From: Variovorax fucosicus
GTDB taxonomy: Bacteria > Pseudomonadota > Gammaproteobacteria > Burkholderiales > Burkholderiaceae_C
Reading direction: 5' to 3'
Length of the DNA stretch: 64,000 nucleotides
Assembly (NCBI RefSeq): GCF_030316825.1
Contig: NZ_JASZYU010000001.1
Coordinates: 372,001-436,000, forward strand
This document shows positions 45,509 to 53,870 of this stretch, piece after piece; position 1 is the first letter of the stretch, and each line of letters begins with the position of its first letter. A program made the translations under genes and the position numbers. Below the pieces are notes generated by a model. The model did not search any database, was not told the DNA's origin, and saw nothing but the letters and a program-made list of their open reading frames with translations.

Positions 45509-46423
45509 ATGTCCAAACGCAAAGTGATTCTGACCATTGCCCCGACCGGCGGCATGGCGCACAAGTCGCAGAACCCCGCCCTCCCCACCCAGCCGAAAGA
45601 AATCGCCGAAGACGTCATTCGATGCTGGAACGCCGGCGCGAGCGTGGTCGCGATCCATGCCCGCCGCCCCGACGACGGCGCCACCTGCAACGCCGACATC
45701 TACCGCGACATCAACACCCGCATCCGCGCCAAGAGCGACATCGTGATCAACAACTCCACGGGCGGCGGCGTGCATGGCGACATGGTCAAGCCGCTGGCCG
45801 GCGACCGCTGGGAAATCCTCTGGGAGGAGCGACTGAAAGGCATGGATGCCGGCGCCGAGATGTGCACGCTGGACGCGACCACGCTCAATCTGAGCTTCGA
45901 AGGCAAGGAGATCCTCATGGACACCTCGCTGACCCGCGGCCGTGAACTCGCGGCGGGAATGAAAGCGCGCGGCATCAAGCCCGAATGGGAAGTCTTCAGC
46001 CCGACGCACATCCTCCAGGACACCACCACGCTGATCGACGAAGGGCTGGACGACGCACCGCACTTCATCAATCTCGTGATGAACGTGCATCGCAATTTCC
46101 AGAACGCAATGCCCTACTCGCCGCGCTTCCTTCAGATGATGGTGGACACCCTTCCGAAGAACAGCATCTTCTGCGTCAGCGGCATCGGCCCTTCGCAGCT
46201 CGAAGCCAACGTGGCCTCGCTGCTACTGGGCGGCCATGCGCGCGTGGGCCTGGAAGACAACCTGTATTTCCGCCAGGGCGAACTCGCAACCAACATACAG
46301 CTGACCGAGCGGATCGTCCGCGTGATGCGCGAGCTCGACATGGAGCCGGCAACACCGGCCGAGGCGCGCGAAATGATGGGCCTGCCGCGCATCGGTTCCG
46401 TCCGGCCAGCGTTCGCGCTCTGA
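45509..46423 (+). CDS. Beta-keto acid cleavage enzyme (BKACE/Kce family)
   Basis: 304 residues. TIM-barrel, zinc-dependent family of 3-keto-5-aminohexanoate cleavage enzyme: ILTIAPTGGMAHKSQNPALPTQPKEIAEDVIRC at the N-terminus, VVAIHARRPDDGA at the metal site, INNSTGGG, FCVSGIGPSQLEAN and HARVGLEDNLYF near the C-terminus. Members condense a beta-keto acid with acetyl-CoA and split it into acetoacetate and a new CoA ester. The substrate differs by subfamily and cannot be read here. A Liv-type receptor gene follows after 38 bases and likely imports it or a precursor. Confidence 0.88.
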   Translation: MSKRKVILTIAPTGGMAHKSQNPALPTQPKEIAEDVIRCWNAGASVVAIHARRPDDGATCNADIYRDINTRIRAKSDIVINNSTGGGVHGDMVKPLAGDRWEILWEERLKGMDAGAEMCTLDATTLNLSFEGKEILMDTSLTRGRELAAGMKARGIKPEWEVFSPTHILQDTTTLIDEGLDDAPHFINLVMNVHRNFQNAMPYSPRFLQMMVDTLPKNSIFCVSGIGPSQLEANVASLLLGGHARVGLEDNLYFRQGELATNIQLTERIVRVMRELDMEPATPAEAREMMGLPRIGSVRPAFAL

Positions 46424-46461
46424 AGTCATCCCTGCCCACTCATCCAAAAGACAGACAGAAC

Positions 46462-47664
46462 ATGAAAACCGCACGCATCGCCACCGCCCTGGTTCTCGGC
46501 GCGACCGCCATCAGCGCCTCCGCCCAGATCTCGGACGACGTCGTCCGGATCGGTTTCATCAGCGACATGTCCGGCATCTACCGCGACTACGACGGCCCTG
46601 CCGGTGCCGAGGCGATCCGGATGGCCATCGCCGACTTGGGCGGCGTGCTGAATGGCAAGAAGATCGAACTGCTCACCGCCGACCATCAGAACAAGCCGGA
46701 CATCGCTGCCGCGAAGGCGCGGGAATGGTTCGACGTCAACAAGGTCGACATGCTGATCGGCGGCGTGAACTCCGGCGCAGCCATCGCGATGGCGGGCGTT
46801 GCCGCGGACAAGAAGAAACCCTTCTTCGTGGTCGGTTCCGGAGCCTCCAGCCTGACCAACGAGTTCTGCTCGCCCTACACCGTGCACTACGCCTACGACA
46901 CGGTGGCCATGGCGCGCGGCACCGCCAGCGCGGTGGTCAAGTCCGGCGGCAAGAGCTGGTACTTCGTGGCGGCCGACTATGCCTTCGGCGCAGCGCTGCA
47001 AAACGATGCCAGCAAGGTCATCCTTGCCAATGGCGGCACGGTGGCGGGGTCGGTCAAGCATCCGCTCGGCGCCAGCGACTTCTCTTCGTTCATGCTGCAG
47101 GCGCAGGGCTCGAACGCCCAGGTTCTGGCACTGGCCAATGCAGGCGGCGATACCGTCAACGCCCTCAAGTCCGCTGCCGAGTTCGGGCTCAGCAAGAACA
47201 TGAAGCTGGCCGGCATGATCATCACGATCAACGATGTACACGCCCTCGGCCTGAAGACCGCCCAGAACATGTACCTGACCGACAGCTGGTACTGGAACCA
47301 GACGCCGGAATCCCGGGAATGGGCACGCCGCTTCTTCGACAAGCACAAGCGCATGCCCTCCTCCTTCCACGCAGGCGACTACTCGGCTGCGGTGCAGTAC
47401 CTGAAGGCGGTGAAAGCAGCCGGCACCGACGACGCGGACACGGTGATGGCGCAACTGAAGAAGTCGAAGTTCGAGGACATGTTCGTCAAGGGCGGCTGGC
47501 TGCGCGGAGACGGACTCATGGTGCACGACATGCAGCTGATGCAGGTCAAGACGCCGGCCGAGTCCAGCGAACCGTGGGACTACTACAAGGTGGTCGAGCG
47601 GATCAAGGGCGAAGCAGCCTGGACAACGAAAGCAGAAAGCCGGTGCGCCCGATGGAAGGTTTGA
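46462..47664 (+). CDS. Liv-type ABC transporter substrate-binding protein (orphan)
   Basis: 400 residues from the ATG at 46462, signal peptide about 1-22 (ending ASAQ). VVRIGFISDMSGIYRDYDGPAGAEAIRMAI, VDMLIGGVNSGAAIAMAGVAADKKKPFFV and YFVAADYAFGAALQNDASK mark the family. YLTDSWYWNQTPESREWARRFFDKH is typical of the subgroup found with small-acid degradation genes. No permease follows; it may use the transporter at 41865-45133 or one elsewhere. Confidence 0.88.
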   Translation: MKTARIATALVLGATAISASAQISDDVVRIGFISDMSGIYRDYDGPAGAEAIRMAIADLGGVLNGKKIELLTADHQNKPDIAAAKAREWFDVNKVDMLIGGVNSGAAIAMAGVAADKKKPFFVVGSGASSLTNEFCSPYTVHYAYDTVAMARGTASAVVKSGGKSWYFVAADYAFGAALQNDASKVILANGGTVAGSVKHPLGASDFSSFMLQAQGSNAQVLALANAGGDTVNALKSAAEFGLSKNMKLAGMIITINDVHALGLKTAQNMYLTDSWYWNQTPESREWARRFFDKHKRMPSSFHAGDYSAAVQYLKAVKAAGTDDADTVMAQLKKSKFEDMFVKGGWLRGDGLMVHDMQLMQVKTPAESSEPWDYYKVVERIKGEAAWTTKAESRCARWKV

Positions 47665-47772
47665 TGGTCAGCGGCTGATACCGGATCGCGCTCAAGGACA
47701 GTGAACCCTGGCGTTTGCCGGCAGGAGCTTCGTGCTTGACGTTTCGGGGTAGGTCTGTGGGGCGGGCCGCCG

Positions 47773-47814
47773 AAGGCCGGGGGACATTCGCGGAGCAGCG
47801 TGCCCCGCCGCCCT
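47773..47814 (+). repeat. Dispersed repeat family 2, truncated copy B
   Basis: Holds the last 21 bases of the 46-base core (47774-47794) followed by an arm (47795-47814) that matches the right arm of copy C (62716-62735) rather than that of copies A and D. The first half of the core is missing. Lies in the 203-base gap after the orphan receptor gene. Confidence 0.6.
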
Positions 47815-47867
47815 GATCCCACCCCCGAACCTGAGCGCCCCGAACCTCAGCGCCCAGATCGAGCCCC

Positions 47868-48764
47868 TCACGTCCGCAAGAAACTCACCCGCGCCGCGTG
47901 CGTGATGGCGACGACGCACGGATGCTTGATGCGGCGCTCGACCGAGATGGCAAAGAACTCCTCGACCAGTTCGGAGGTGCGCCCCACCACCTCGACACCG
48001 TACTGCGCGCAGGTCTCCTCCTCGAGCACGGCCGGCGACATGAACACGCCGCGCCCTTCGCCGCCGAACGCCTTGAGCAACGCGGCATCGTCGAACTCGC
48101 CGATGAGACGCGGCCGCAAGGCATGCTCGGCCAGCCACAGATCCAGGCGTTGCCGCATGGCCGACGACGACCCCTGGATCAGCATCGGCGCGCCATCGAG
48201 GCAGCCGGGAAACGATCCCTTGAGCGATTGCTTCAGCGCGGGCGCCGCGAAGAACGTCATCGCCGTGGTGCCGAGCGTGTGGTTGAAGGCCTTGACGCTG
48301 GTCTGCTTGCTCATCGGCTCGTCGGCAATCACGAGATCGAGGCGCTGCACCGAAAGTTGTGCCAGCAGATCGCGAAAGTTGCCTTCGTGGCAAACCAGGC
48401 GAACCTGCTCGGGAATGGTGAGGGCGGGCTCGAGGAGCCTGTAGGCGATGGCCTTGGGCACCGCATCCGCGATCCCGACTCGAAAACTCAGGCTGCGCCC
48501 GGCCGGGCTCCTGCTGCTGACCGCGGCCTCGAGCTCCGCGCCCAGCGCAAAGATGTGGTCGGCGTAGCTCAGCGCGGTGCGACCCTCGGGCGTCAGTTCG
48601 AGACCGCGCCCGCTTTTCTGGAACAGGCGGCATCCCAGCGAGTCTTCGAGCATCTTGATCTGCGCCGACAGGGTCTGCGGCGTGATGTGCAGCTGCTGGC
48701 CCGCGCGGACGACGCCGCCCGCCTTGGCCGCAGCCCAGAAATAGTGGAGGTGCTTGTAGTTCAA
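47868..48764 (-). CDS. nhaR: LysR family transcriptional regulator, NhaR-like
   Basis: 298 residues. The N-terminus MNYKHLHYFWAAAKAGGVVRAGQQLHITPQTLSAQIKMLE and the segment IGEFDDAALLKAFGGEGRGVF closely follow NhaR, the sodium-responsive activator of nhaA in E. coli. No antiporter gene is nearby; the divergent neighbour encodes a Bax-inhibitor-1 protein, so the target may differ. Confidence 0.8.
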   Translation of the reverse strand: MNYKHLHYFWAAAKAGGVVRAGQQLHITPQTLSAQIKMLEDSLGCRLFQKSGRGLELTPEGRTALSYADHIFALGAELEAAVSSRSPAGRSLSFRVGIADAVPKAIAYRLLEPALTIPEQVRLVCHEGNFRDLLAQLSVQRLDLVIADEPMSKQTSVKAFNHTLGTTAMTFFAAPALKQSLKGSFPGCLDGAPMLIQGSSSAMRQRLDLWLAEHALRPRLIGEFDDAALLKAFGGEGRGVFMSPAVLEEETCAQYGVEVVGRTSELVEEFFAISVERRIKHPCVVAITHAARVSFLRT

Positions 48765-48883
48765 GGTTGCAGGACGCTGTCGATACTGCGTGAAAAGCGA
48801 TGTAACGATGCCAAATATACGACTTTTATCGAAACCTGACTGCCCCTACATTGGACGAGTACCACCTTCACAGGAGAAATCAG

Positions 48884-49579
48884 ATGAGAGACAACATTCA
48901 GGTATTCGGCGCCGGCCAGTCCATCGGGGACTCGAGCGCGCAGCGCAACCAGGTGCTGCGCAACACCTACTGGCTGCTCGCGCTGTCGATGGTGCCTACG
49001 GTTCTGGGCGCCTGGATCGGTGTGGCGACGGGCGTGGCCAGCGCGATGTCGCCCGGCATCGGCATGGTGGTCTTTCTGGCCGGTGCCTTCGGCTTCATGT
49101 TCGCGATCGAAAAGACCAAGAACTCCGCGGCCGGCGTGCCGGTGCTGCTGGCGTTCACCTTCTTCATGGGCCTGATGCTGTCCCGCCTGGTCGGCAGCGT
49201 GCTGGGCCTCTCGAACGGTGCGAGCCTGGTGATGACCGCCTTCGCCGGCACGGGTGCCGTGTTCCTCGGCATGGCTTCGCTGTCGTCGGTGATCAAGCGC
49301 GACCTGACGTCGATGGGCAAGTGGCTTTTCATCGGCGCCATTCTTCTGCTGGTCGCCGGCATCGCCAACTTCTTCATCCAGTCGAGCGCGTTGATGATCA
49401 CGTTGTCGGTGCTGGCCGTGGGCATCTTCTCGGCCTTCATCCTGCACGACCTGAAGCGCGTGAAAGACGGCCACGAAACCAACTACATCACCGCCACGCT
49501 CGGCGTCTATCTCAGCCTCTACAACGTGTTCCAGTCGCTGCTCATGCTGCTCGGCATCGGCGGTGGACGCGACGAGTAA
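48884..49579 (+). CDS. Bax inhibitor-1/YccA family membrane protein
   Basis: 231 residues from the ATG at 48884 with GGAG upstream. Seven hydrophobic segments (for example LRNTYWLLALSMVPTVLGAW, LFIGAILLLVAGIANFFI) and the C-terminal pore signature FSAFILHDLKRVKDGHETNYITATLGVYLSLYNVF with the conserved aspartates. Inner-membrane protein of the TMBIM type; bacterial members leak calcium or bind FtsH. Spaced 21 bases from the following Rrf2 gene. Confidence 0.9.
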   Translation: MRDNIQVFGAGQSIGDSSAQRNQVLRNTYWLLALSMVPTVLGAWIGVATGVASAMSPGIGMVVFLAGAFGFMFAIEKTKNSAAGVPVLLAFTFFMGLMLSRLVGSVLGLSNGASLVMTAFAGTGAVFLGMASLSSVIKRDLTSMGKWLFIGAILLLVAGIANFFIQSSALMITLSVLAVGIFSAFILHDLKRVKDGHETNYITATLGVYLSLYNVFQSLLMLLGIGGGRDE

Positions 49580-49600
49580 ACCGTTTTTCAAGGAGCCGCC

Positions 49601-50137
49601 ATGCGTCTCACCACCAAAGGCCGGATGGCCGTCGTTGCAATGGTCGACGTGGCCTTGCACGGAAAGACCGGGCCGATTGCGCTGGCCGTCATCGCCCGCC
49701 GGCAGCGCATTTCGATCTCGTACCTCGAACTGATGTTCGCCGACCTGCGCCGGCACGGCCTCGTGGCATCGACGCGCGGACCGGGCGGCGGCTACACGAT
49801 CGGCCGGCCCGCGGCAAAAATCTCGGTGGCAGACATCGTCTACGCGGTCGATGGTTCCGGTACCGAGTCGGGCCAGCGCGGCTTCGATCTGGTCGCCCCG
49901 GACGACCAACGATGCCTGACCCCCGACCTCTGGTCTTCGCTGAGCCAGCGTGTCGTGGAGTTCCTGGATTCGATCAGCCTGCAGAAGCTGGTCGATGACC
50001 AGATCGCCAGCGGCGTGCGGATCGAAAGCGAAAGCGCCCCCGTCAGGCAGGCCGAACCGGTTCGTGCACGAGTGGCGCCGAGCCGCCCGAAGGCGCCGAA
50101 CTCCGTGTTCGAACTCGGCAAGTTCCAGGCGGGTTGA
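49601..50137 (+). CDS. Rrf2 family transcriptional regulator
   Basis: 178 residues with an IscR-like N-terminus (MRLTTKGRMAVVAMVDVALHGKTGPIALAVIARRQRISISYLE), GPGGGYTIGRPAAKISVADIV wing and a long C-terminal tail. Only one cysteine (near residue 107) is present, so the three-cysteine cluster ligand set of IscR is absent and it probably does not carry an IscR-type [2Fe-2S] cluster. Not next to isc genes. Confidence 0.88.
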   Translation: MRLTTKGRMAVVAMVDVALHGKTGPIALAVIARRQRISISYLELMFADLRRHGLVASTRGPGGGYTIGRPAAKISVADIVYAVDGSGTESGQRGFDLVAPDDQRCLTPDLWSSLSQRVVEFLDSISLQKLVDDQIASGVRIESESAPVRQAEPVRARVAPSRPKAPNSVFELGKFQAG

Positions 50138-50242
50138 TCGCCGCCACCGTGCTCAAACCCCGAAAAGCGTGAAATCTTTCCTCGAAAAATGGATACCTAA
50201 GTTCTAAAGTCCAGGCATTCATTTTTCTTGTCTGGGGGCAAC

Positions 50243-50464
50243 ATGCAGGTTCGCAAGATTGGTTTGCTGGTCGAACAGCCGCGGGATGGCGCCTATTACT
50301 GGGTGATCCAGGAGGATGTGCGCCGTGACGGACGCTACGAGCCCATGCAGAAGGCGGAACGCCCCTTCGCCACCTACGCAGCGGCGCTGGCCCAGGGCTA
50401 CGGCGTGCTGCAGCGGCTGTGCGGTCTCACCGGCCTGCCGGCGGGCGGCCCGGTTTCCATTTAA
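50243..50464 (+). CDS. Small conserved-looking hypothetical protein
   Basis: 73 residues from the ATG at 50243, with GGGGG just upstream. No signal peptide or membrane segment. Charged and aromatic middle (YYWVIQEDVRRDGRYEPM), glycine/proline-rich end. Followed by a clear terminator at 50497, so it is a complete transcription unit or the end of one. Function unknown. Confidence 0.6.
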   Translation: MQVRKIGLLVEQPRDGAYYWVIQEDVRRDGRYEPMQKAERPFATYAAALAQGYGVLQRLCGLTGLPAGGPVSI

Positions 50465-50496
50465 GGCCGCGCCGCGACGCGGTGTCAGCCAGCGCA

Positions 50497-50531
50497 GGGG
50501 CGCCGCCGGAAGGCGGCGCCCCTTGCCTTTT
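50497..50531 (+). terminator. Rho-independent terminator
   Basis: GGGGCGCCGCC and GGCGGCGCCCC form an 11-base-pair stem with a GGAA loop (50497-50522), followed by TTGCCTTTT. It separates the small gene at 50243 from the three-gene operon starting at 50567. Confidence 0.75.
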
Positions 50532-50566
50532 CGGGCGCGGCAGAATCGGGGGCTCCCACCCCTGCC

Positions 50567-51544
50567 ATGCTCACCCTCCTTTCCCTCAGCTGCCCCCAAT
50601 GCTCAGCCCCGCTGCCGCGGGCGGCGCGTTGGCGCACGGTCAACTGCATCTATTGCGGTGCAACCATCGTGCGCGGCGCCGAAACGGTGGAACGGGCCAC
50701 GTTCCGGATGGCATGGCAGCGCTCGAACTCGGCGCCCGCAGAAGGGCGCGAGCTGGTCTGGCGCAGCGCCCGCTACGGCCTGCTGGCACCGCTGGGCACC
50801 GGCGACAGCGCTGAACTCTGGCTTGCACGGCGCTGCGGCGCGTTGCCGGAACGGGTGACCCTCAAGCTGGCGCTGGACGAACAGGCAGCGCGCGACCGGC
50901 TGCTCGCCGAAGCCGCCGCGCTTGAAGCGCTGCAGCGCCTCGCGACGCCGGGCGCCGCCTATTTCACGCGCCGGCTGCCGCAGCCGCTCGGCACCGGCGT
51001 TGCCGAGGGTCTGGCCGGGGGCACCCGCACGGCGCTGCTGCTGCGCCACCCTGCCGGCTTCTGGGGCAGCCTGGCCGAAGTGCGGCTGCTCAACCCGCAG
51101 GGCATCGACCCGCGCCATGGCGTCTGGCTCTGGCGCCGCATGCTCGAGGTGCTGGCCTTCGTCCACGACAACGGCTGGGTGCATGGCGCGCTGGCACCGG
51201 AGCATGCGCTGGTGCACCCGCACGACCACGGCGTGTTGCTGATCGGCTGGGCCGACGCACGCCAGCCGCCGGCGCACGACCGCAGCGCGGCGATGGCGCG
51301 CGACCTCATGCAGTCGGCCTGGACGATTCGTGCGCTGCTGGCCGGGCATGCGGCCGATGCACCGGGGCCCGGCGCCCGCACGCCGGCCCCGATGGCGGCC
51401 TTGCTGCGCCAATGCAGCGAGGATGCGGCCGCTTGCGCGCAGTTCGGCGCGCGCGGCCTCGAGCAGGCCTTGTCGACCGTGGCGCGCGAAGCCTTCGGCC
51501 CACCGCAGTTCATCCCCTTCCACCCCGCGCCGCAGGGCGCCTGA
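50567..51544 (+). CDS. Zinc-ribbon protein with a kinase-like (pseudokinase) domain
   Basis: 325 residues. Cys9, Cys12, Cys27 and Cys30 (CPQC, CIYC) form a zinc ribbon. From about residue 70 a protein-kinase-like fold begins: YGLLAPLGTGDSAELWLAR is the nucleotide loop and Lys100 in RVTLKL the beta-3 lysine. The catalytic loop reads HGALAPEH at 206-213, lacking the HRD/HGD aspartate and the following lysine, and the DFG site reads GWAD (227-230). It is therefore probably a non-catalytic scaffold or sensor. First of a tight operon with a VWA protein (20 bases on) and a PurA-like enzyme. Confidence 0.75.
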   Translation: MLTLLSLSCPQCSAPLPRAARWRTVNCIYCGATIVRGAETVERATFRMAWQRSNSAPAEGRELVWRSARYGLLAPLGTGDSAELWLARRCGALPERVTLKLALDEQAARDRLLAEAAALEALQRLATPGAAYFTRRLPQPLGTGVAEGLAGGTRTALLLRHPAGFWGSLAEVRLLNPQGIDPRHGVWLWRRMLEVLAFVHDNGWVHGALAPEHALVHPHDHGVLLIGWADARQPPAHDRSAAMARDLMQSAWTIRALLAGHAADAPGPGARTPAPMAALLRQCSEDAAACAQFGARGLEQALSTVAREAFGPPQFIPFHPAPQGA

Positions 51545-51564
51545 CACACCGAGGACGCCACCCC

Positions 51565-52542
51565 ATGGGTTACGGAAACTATTCGCACGCCGCACACGCT
51601 GCCCTCGTGGCCGACCGGGCCTCCCGCTCCGGCGCCGAAGTCTTCACGCAACGTGCCACGCACCCGCTGATGAACCCGCAGGGGCTCAAGGTGCGCGAGT
51701 CGCGCGACAACGCCGACCACCCGAACTCGCTGGGCATTGTGTTTGCGCTCGACGTCACCGGGTCGATGGGCGACATTCCCGACATCCTTGCGCGGCGCGA
51801 ACTGCCGACCTTCATGAAGCTGCTGACCGACTGCGGCGTGACCGACCCGCAGTTGATGTTCATGGCCATCGGCGACGCCAACGCCGACCATGCCGCGCTA
51901 CAGGTCGGCCAGTTCGAAACCACCGCAGAACTGATGGACCAGTGGCTCACCCGCAGCTACCTCGAGGGCGGCGGTGGCGGCACCGGCGAGGAAAGCTACG
52001 AGCTGGCTTTCTATGTGCTCGCGCAGCACACCGACCTCGACTGCTGGGTCAAACGCCGCAAGCGCGGCTATCTGTTCATGACCGGCGACGAGCTGCCCTA
52101 CTCCGCCGTCTCGCGCCACCAGATCGAAGCACTGATCGGCGAGAAGCTCGACGAGGACATTCCGATCGAGGAAGCCATCGCCGCGGCCGCCGAGACCTAC
52201 CACCTGTTCTTTCTGATTCCCGATGCCAAGCGGCGCCAGCACTGTGAAAAGCGCTGGCGTGAATTGCTCGGCGACCATGTCATCTGCATGGACGCGCCCG
52301 ACGATGCCTGTGCCGTGGCCGCGGGCATCGTGGCGCTGACCGAGCGCGCGGTACCAACCCTCGACGGCCTGGCCCAGGTCATGGGTGCGCACGGCACGCC
52401 GCGCGAGCGCGTGGGCGCGGTGGTGCACGCGCTCGAAGGCTATGCCGCACTCATCGATCCGGATGCACCGAAGCGCGTGCGTGCGGCAACGGCCGGCGCG
52501 TCCACGGCGCGCTCGTCCTGGTGGAAGCGGCTGTTCGGCTGA
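51565..52542 (+). CDS. von Willebrand factor A domain protein
   Basis: 325 residues from the ATG at 51565. The VWA domain spans about 55-240. The MIDAS metal site is intact: DVTGSMG (Asp63, Thr65, Ser67), a threonine in GGGGTGEES and the aspartate of FMTGDE. No signal peptide or membrane segment, so it is cytoplasmic. In cytoplasmic VWA proteins this domain usually holds partners in a metal-dependent complex. Seven bases before the PurA-like gene. Confidence 0.8.
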   Translation: MGYGNYSHAAHAALVADRASRSGAEVFTQRATHPLMNPQGLKVRESRDNADHPNSLGIVFALDVTGSMGDIPDILARRELPTFMKLLTDCGVTDPQLMFMAIGDANADHAALQVGQFETTAELMDQWLTRSYLEGGGGGTGEESYELAFYVLAQHTDLDCWVKRRKRGYLFMTGDELPYSAVSRHQIEALIGEKLDEDIPIEEAIAAAAETYHLFFLIPDAKRRQHCEKRWRELLGDHVICMDAPDDACAVAAGIVALTERAVPTLDGLAQVMGAHGTPRERVGAVVHALEGYAALIDPDAPKRVRAATAGASTARSSWWKRLFG

Positions 52543-52549
52543 GCCGCGG

Positions 52550-53863
52550 TTGACCACCCGCTATGTCTCGCTGCTCGGCCTCGGCTTCGGCGACTGCGGC
52601 AAGGGGCTGTTCACCGATTTCCTGAGCCTCCATTGGCAGGCGCACACCGTCGTGCGCTTCAACGGCGGGGCGCAGGCCGGCCACAACGTGGTGCTGCCCG
52701 ACGGCCGGCATCACACCTTCTCGCAGTTCGGCGCGGCGACATTCCAACCGGGCGTGGCCACGGTGCTGGCGCAGCCGGTCGTGGTGCATCCCACCGCGCT
52801 TCACTTCGAACATCGGGCGCTGCAGCAGGCCGGCGTGCACGACGCACTGGAGCGCCTGCAGATCGACGCGCGCTGCCGCGTCACGACGCCGTTCCACCAG
52901 GCCGCCGGCCGGCTGCGGGAATGGGCTGAAGGCCACGGCAGTTGCGGCGTCGGCGTCGGCGAAACCGTGCGGCAGGCACTCGCCGCACCCGAACTGGCGC
53001 TGCACTACGGCGACCTGACCGATACCGCCGGCGCGCGCCACAAGCTCGAAGCCCTTCGGCGGCGGCTGCATGCCGAGTTCGCAACGCATGCGCCAGCGCA
53101 TGACGCCGCCCTGCAGGAACTGGCCCTGCTGGCAGATGCGCAGGCCGCGCACCACTGGCTGGCAGCCGCGCAGGCCGTGACGCGGCAGGTGCCACCGCAG
53201 AGCCGCGACGCGATCGCGGCGCGCATTGCACGCCCCGGCACGGTGTTGTTCGAAGGCGCGCAAGGCGTGCTGCTCGACGAGTGGCGCGGCTTCCATCCGC
53301 ACACCAGCTGGAGCACGGTGTCCACCGCGGCGGTCGAGGCCGTCCTGGCGGAACTGGGCCTGCGCGCGCCGGTCCAGCATCTAGGCGTGCTGCGCAGCTA
53401 CCTCACCCGCCATGGCGCCGGCCCCCTGCCCACGGCCGATGCCGCGCTCGACGGCATCGCCGAGCCGCACAACCCCGATGCCGGCTGGCAGGGCGCATTC
53501 CGGCGCGGCCAGCCCGACGCGCTGCTGCTGCGCTACGCGCTCGATGCCGTGGGCCCTCTCGACGGACTGGTGGCGAGCCACCTCGACGTGTTCGAACGCG
53601 TGGCCGCGTTGCGCTGGTGCAGTGGCTACCGGCTGGCAGCGGGCGAGCAGCTTGCCGCGCTGCCGCTCAGTGCCACGCCGGATCTCGCGCACCAGGCCAA
53701 GCTGACGCAAGTGCTCAAGCAGGCGCAACCGGTGTATGACGGTACGGCGCTGAGCACACCCCAGGCCTGGATCGAGCGTGTCGAAGCGCTGTCGGGCCAA
53801 CCGGTCCGCTGGGCCTCATGTGGCGCCACGCATGCGGCCGTGCGTTCCCTGGCGCCCTGCTGA
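52550..53863 (+). CDS. Divergent adenylosuccinate synthetase (PurA)-like enzyme
   Basis: 437 residues from a TTG at 52550, the only sensible start before the conserved N-terminus. PurA features kept: GFGDCGKG with Asp15, GGAQAGHNVV with His45, LFEGAQGVLLD, LRSYLTRHGAGPLPT and LDVF for guanine. Changes: GDE becomes GDC, the NKxD-like TKLD becomes SHLD, and the aspartate-binding loop (TTGRRRR in E. coli) is reduced to FRRGQPD. It probably phosphorylates and ligates a purine-like substrate but may not use aspartate. No other purine genes adjoin it; it travels with a pseudokinase and a VWA protein. Confidence 0.78.
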   Translation: MTTRYVSLLGLGFGDCGKGLFTDFLSLHWQAHTVVRFNGGAQAGHNVVLPDGRHHTFSQFGAATFQPGVATVLAQPVVVHPTALHFEHRALQQAGVHDALERLQIDARCRVTTPFHQAAGRLREWAEGHGSCGVGVGETVRQALAAPELALHYGDLTDTAGARHKLEALRRRLHAEFATHAPAHDAALQELALLADAQAAHHWLAAAQAVTRQVPPQSRDAIAARIARPGTVLFEGAQGVLLDEWRGFHPHTSWSTVSTAAVEAVLAELGLRAPVQHLGVLRSYLTRHGAGPLPTADAALDGIAEPHNPDAGWQGAFRRGQPDALLLRYALDAVGPLDGLVASHLDVFERVAALRWCSGYRLAAGEQLAALPLSATPDLAHQAKLTQVLKQAQPVYDGTALSTPQAWIERVEALSGQPVRWASCGATHAAVRSLAPC

Positions 53864-53870
53864 CGCTTCT

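Noticed and set aside
45193..45699. Apparent reading frames across the intergenic repeats at 45.2, 47.7 and 62.6-62.9 kb
   Set aside because: The same peptide fragments recur at each copy because the DNA repeats; they lack ribosome sites and cross the hairpin arms. I treat the regions as non-coding repeats.
52550..53863. Phage PurZ (2-aminoadenine genome synthesis) as identity of the PurA-like gene
   Set aside because: No phage genes, DNA polymerase or dATP hydrolase are nearby, and the partners are a VWA protein and a pseudokinase, so a phage Z-genome cassette is not supported.
50567..53863. A classical tellurite resistance (Ter) system
   Set aside because: No TerC, TerD, TerB or PP2C genes are present; only the general pairing of kinase fold and VWA domain is similar.
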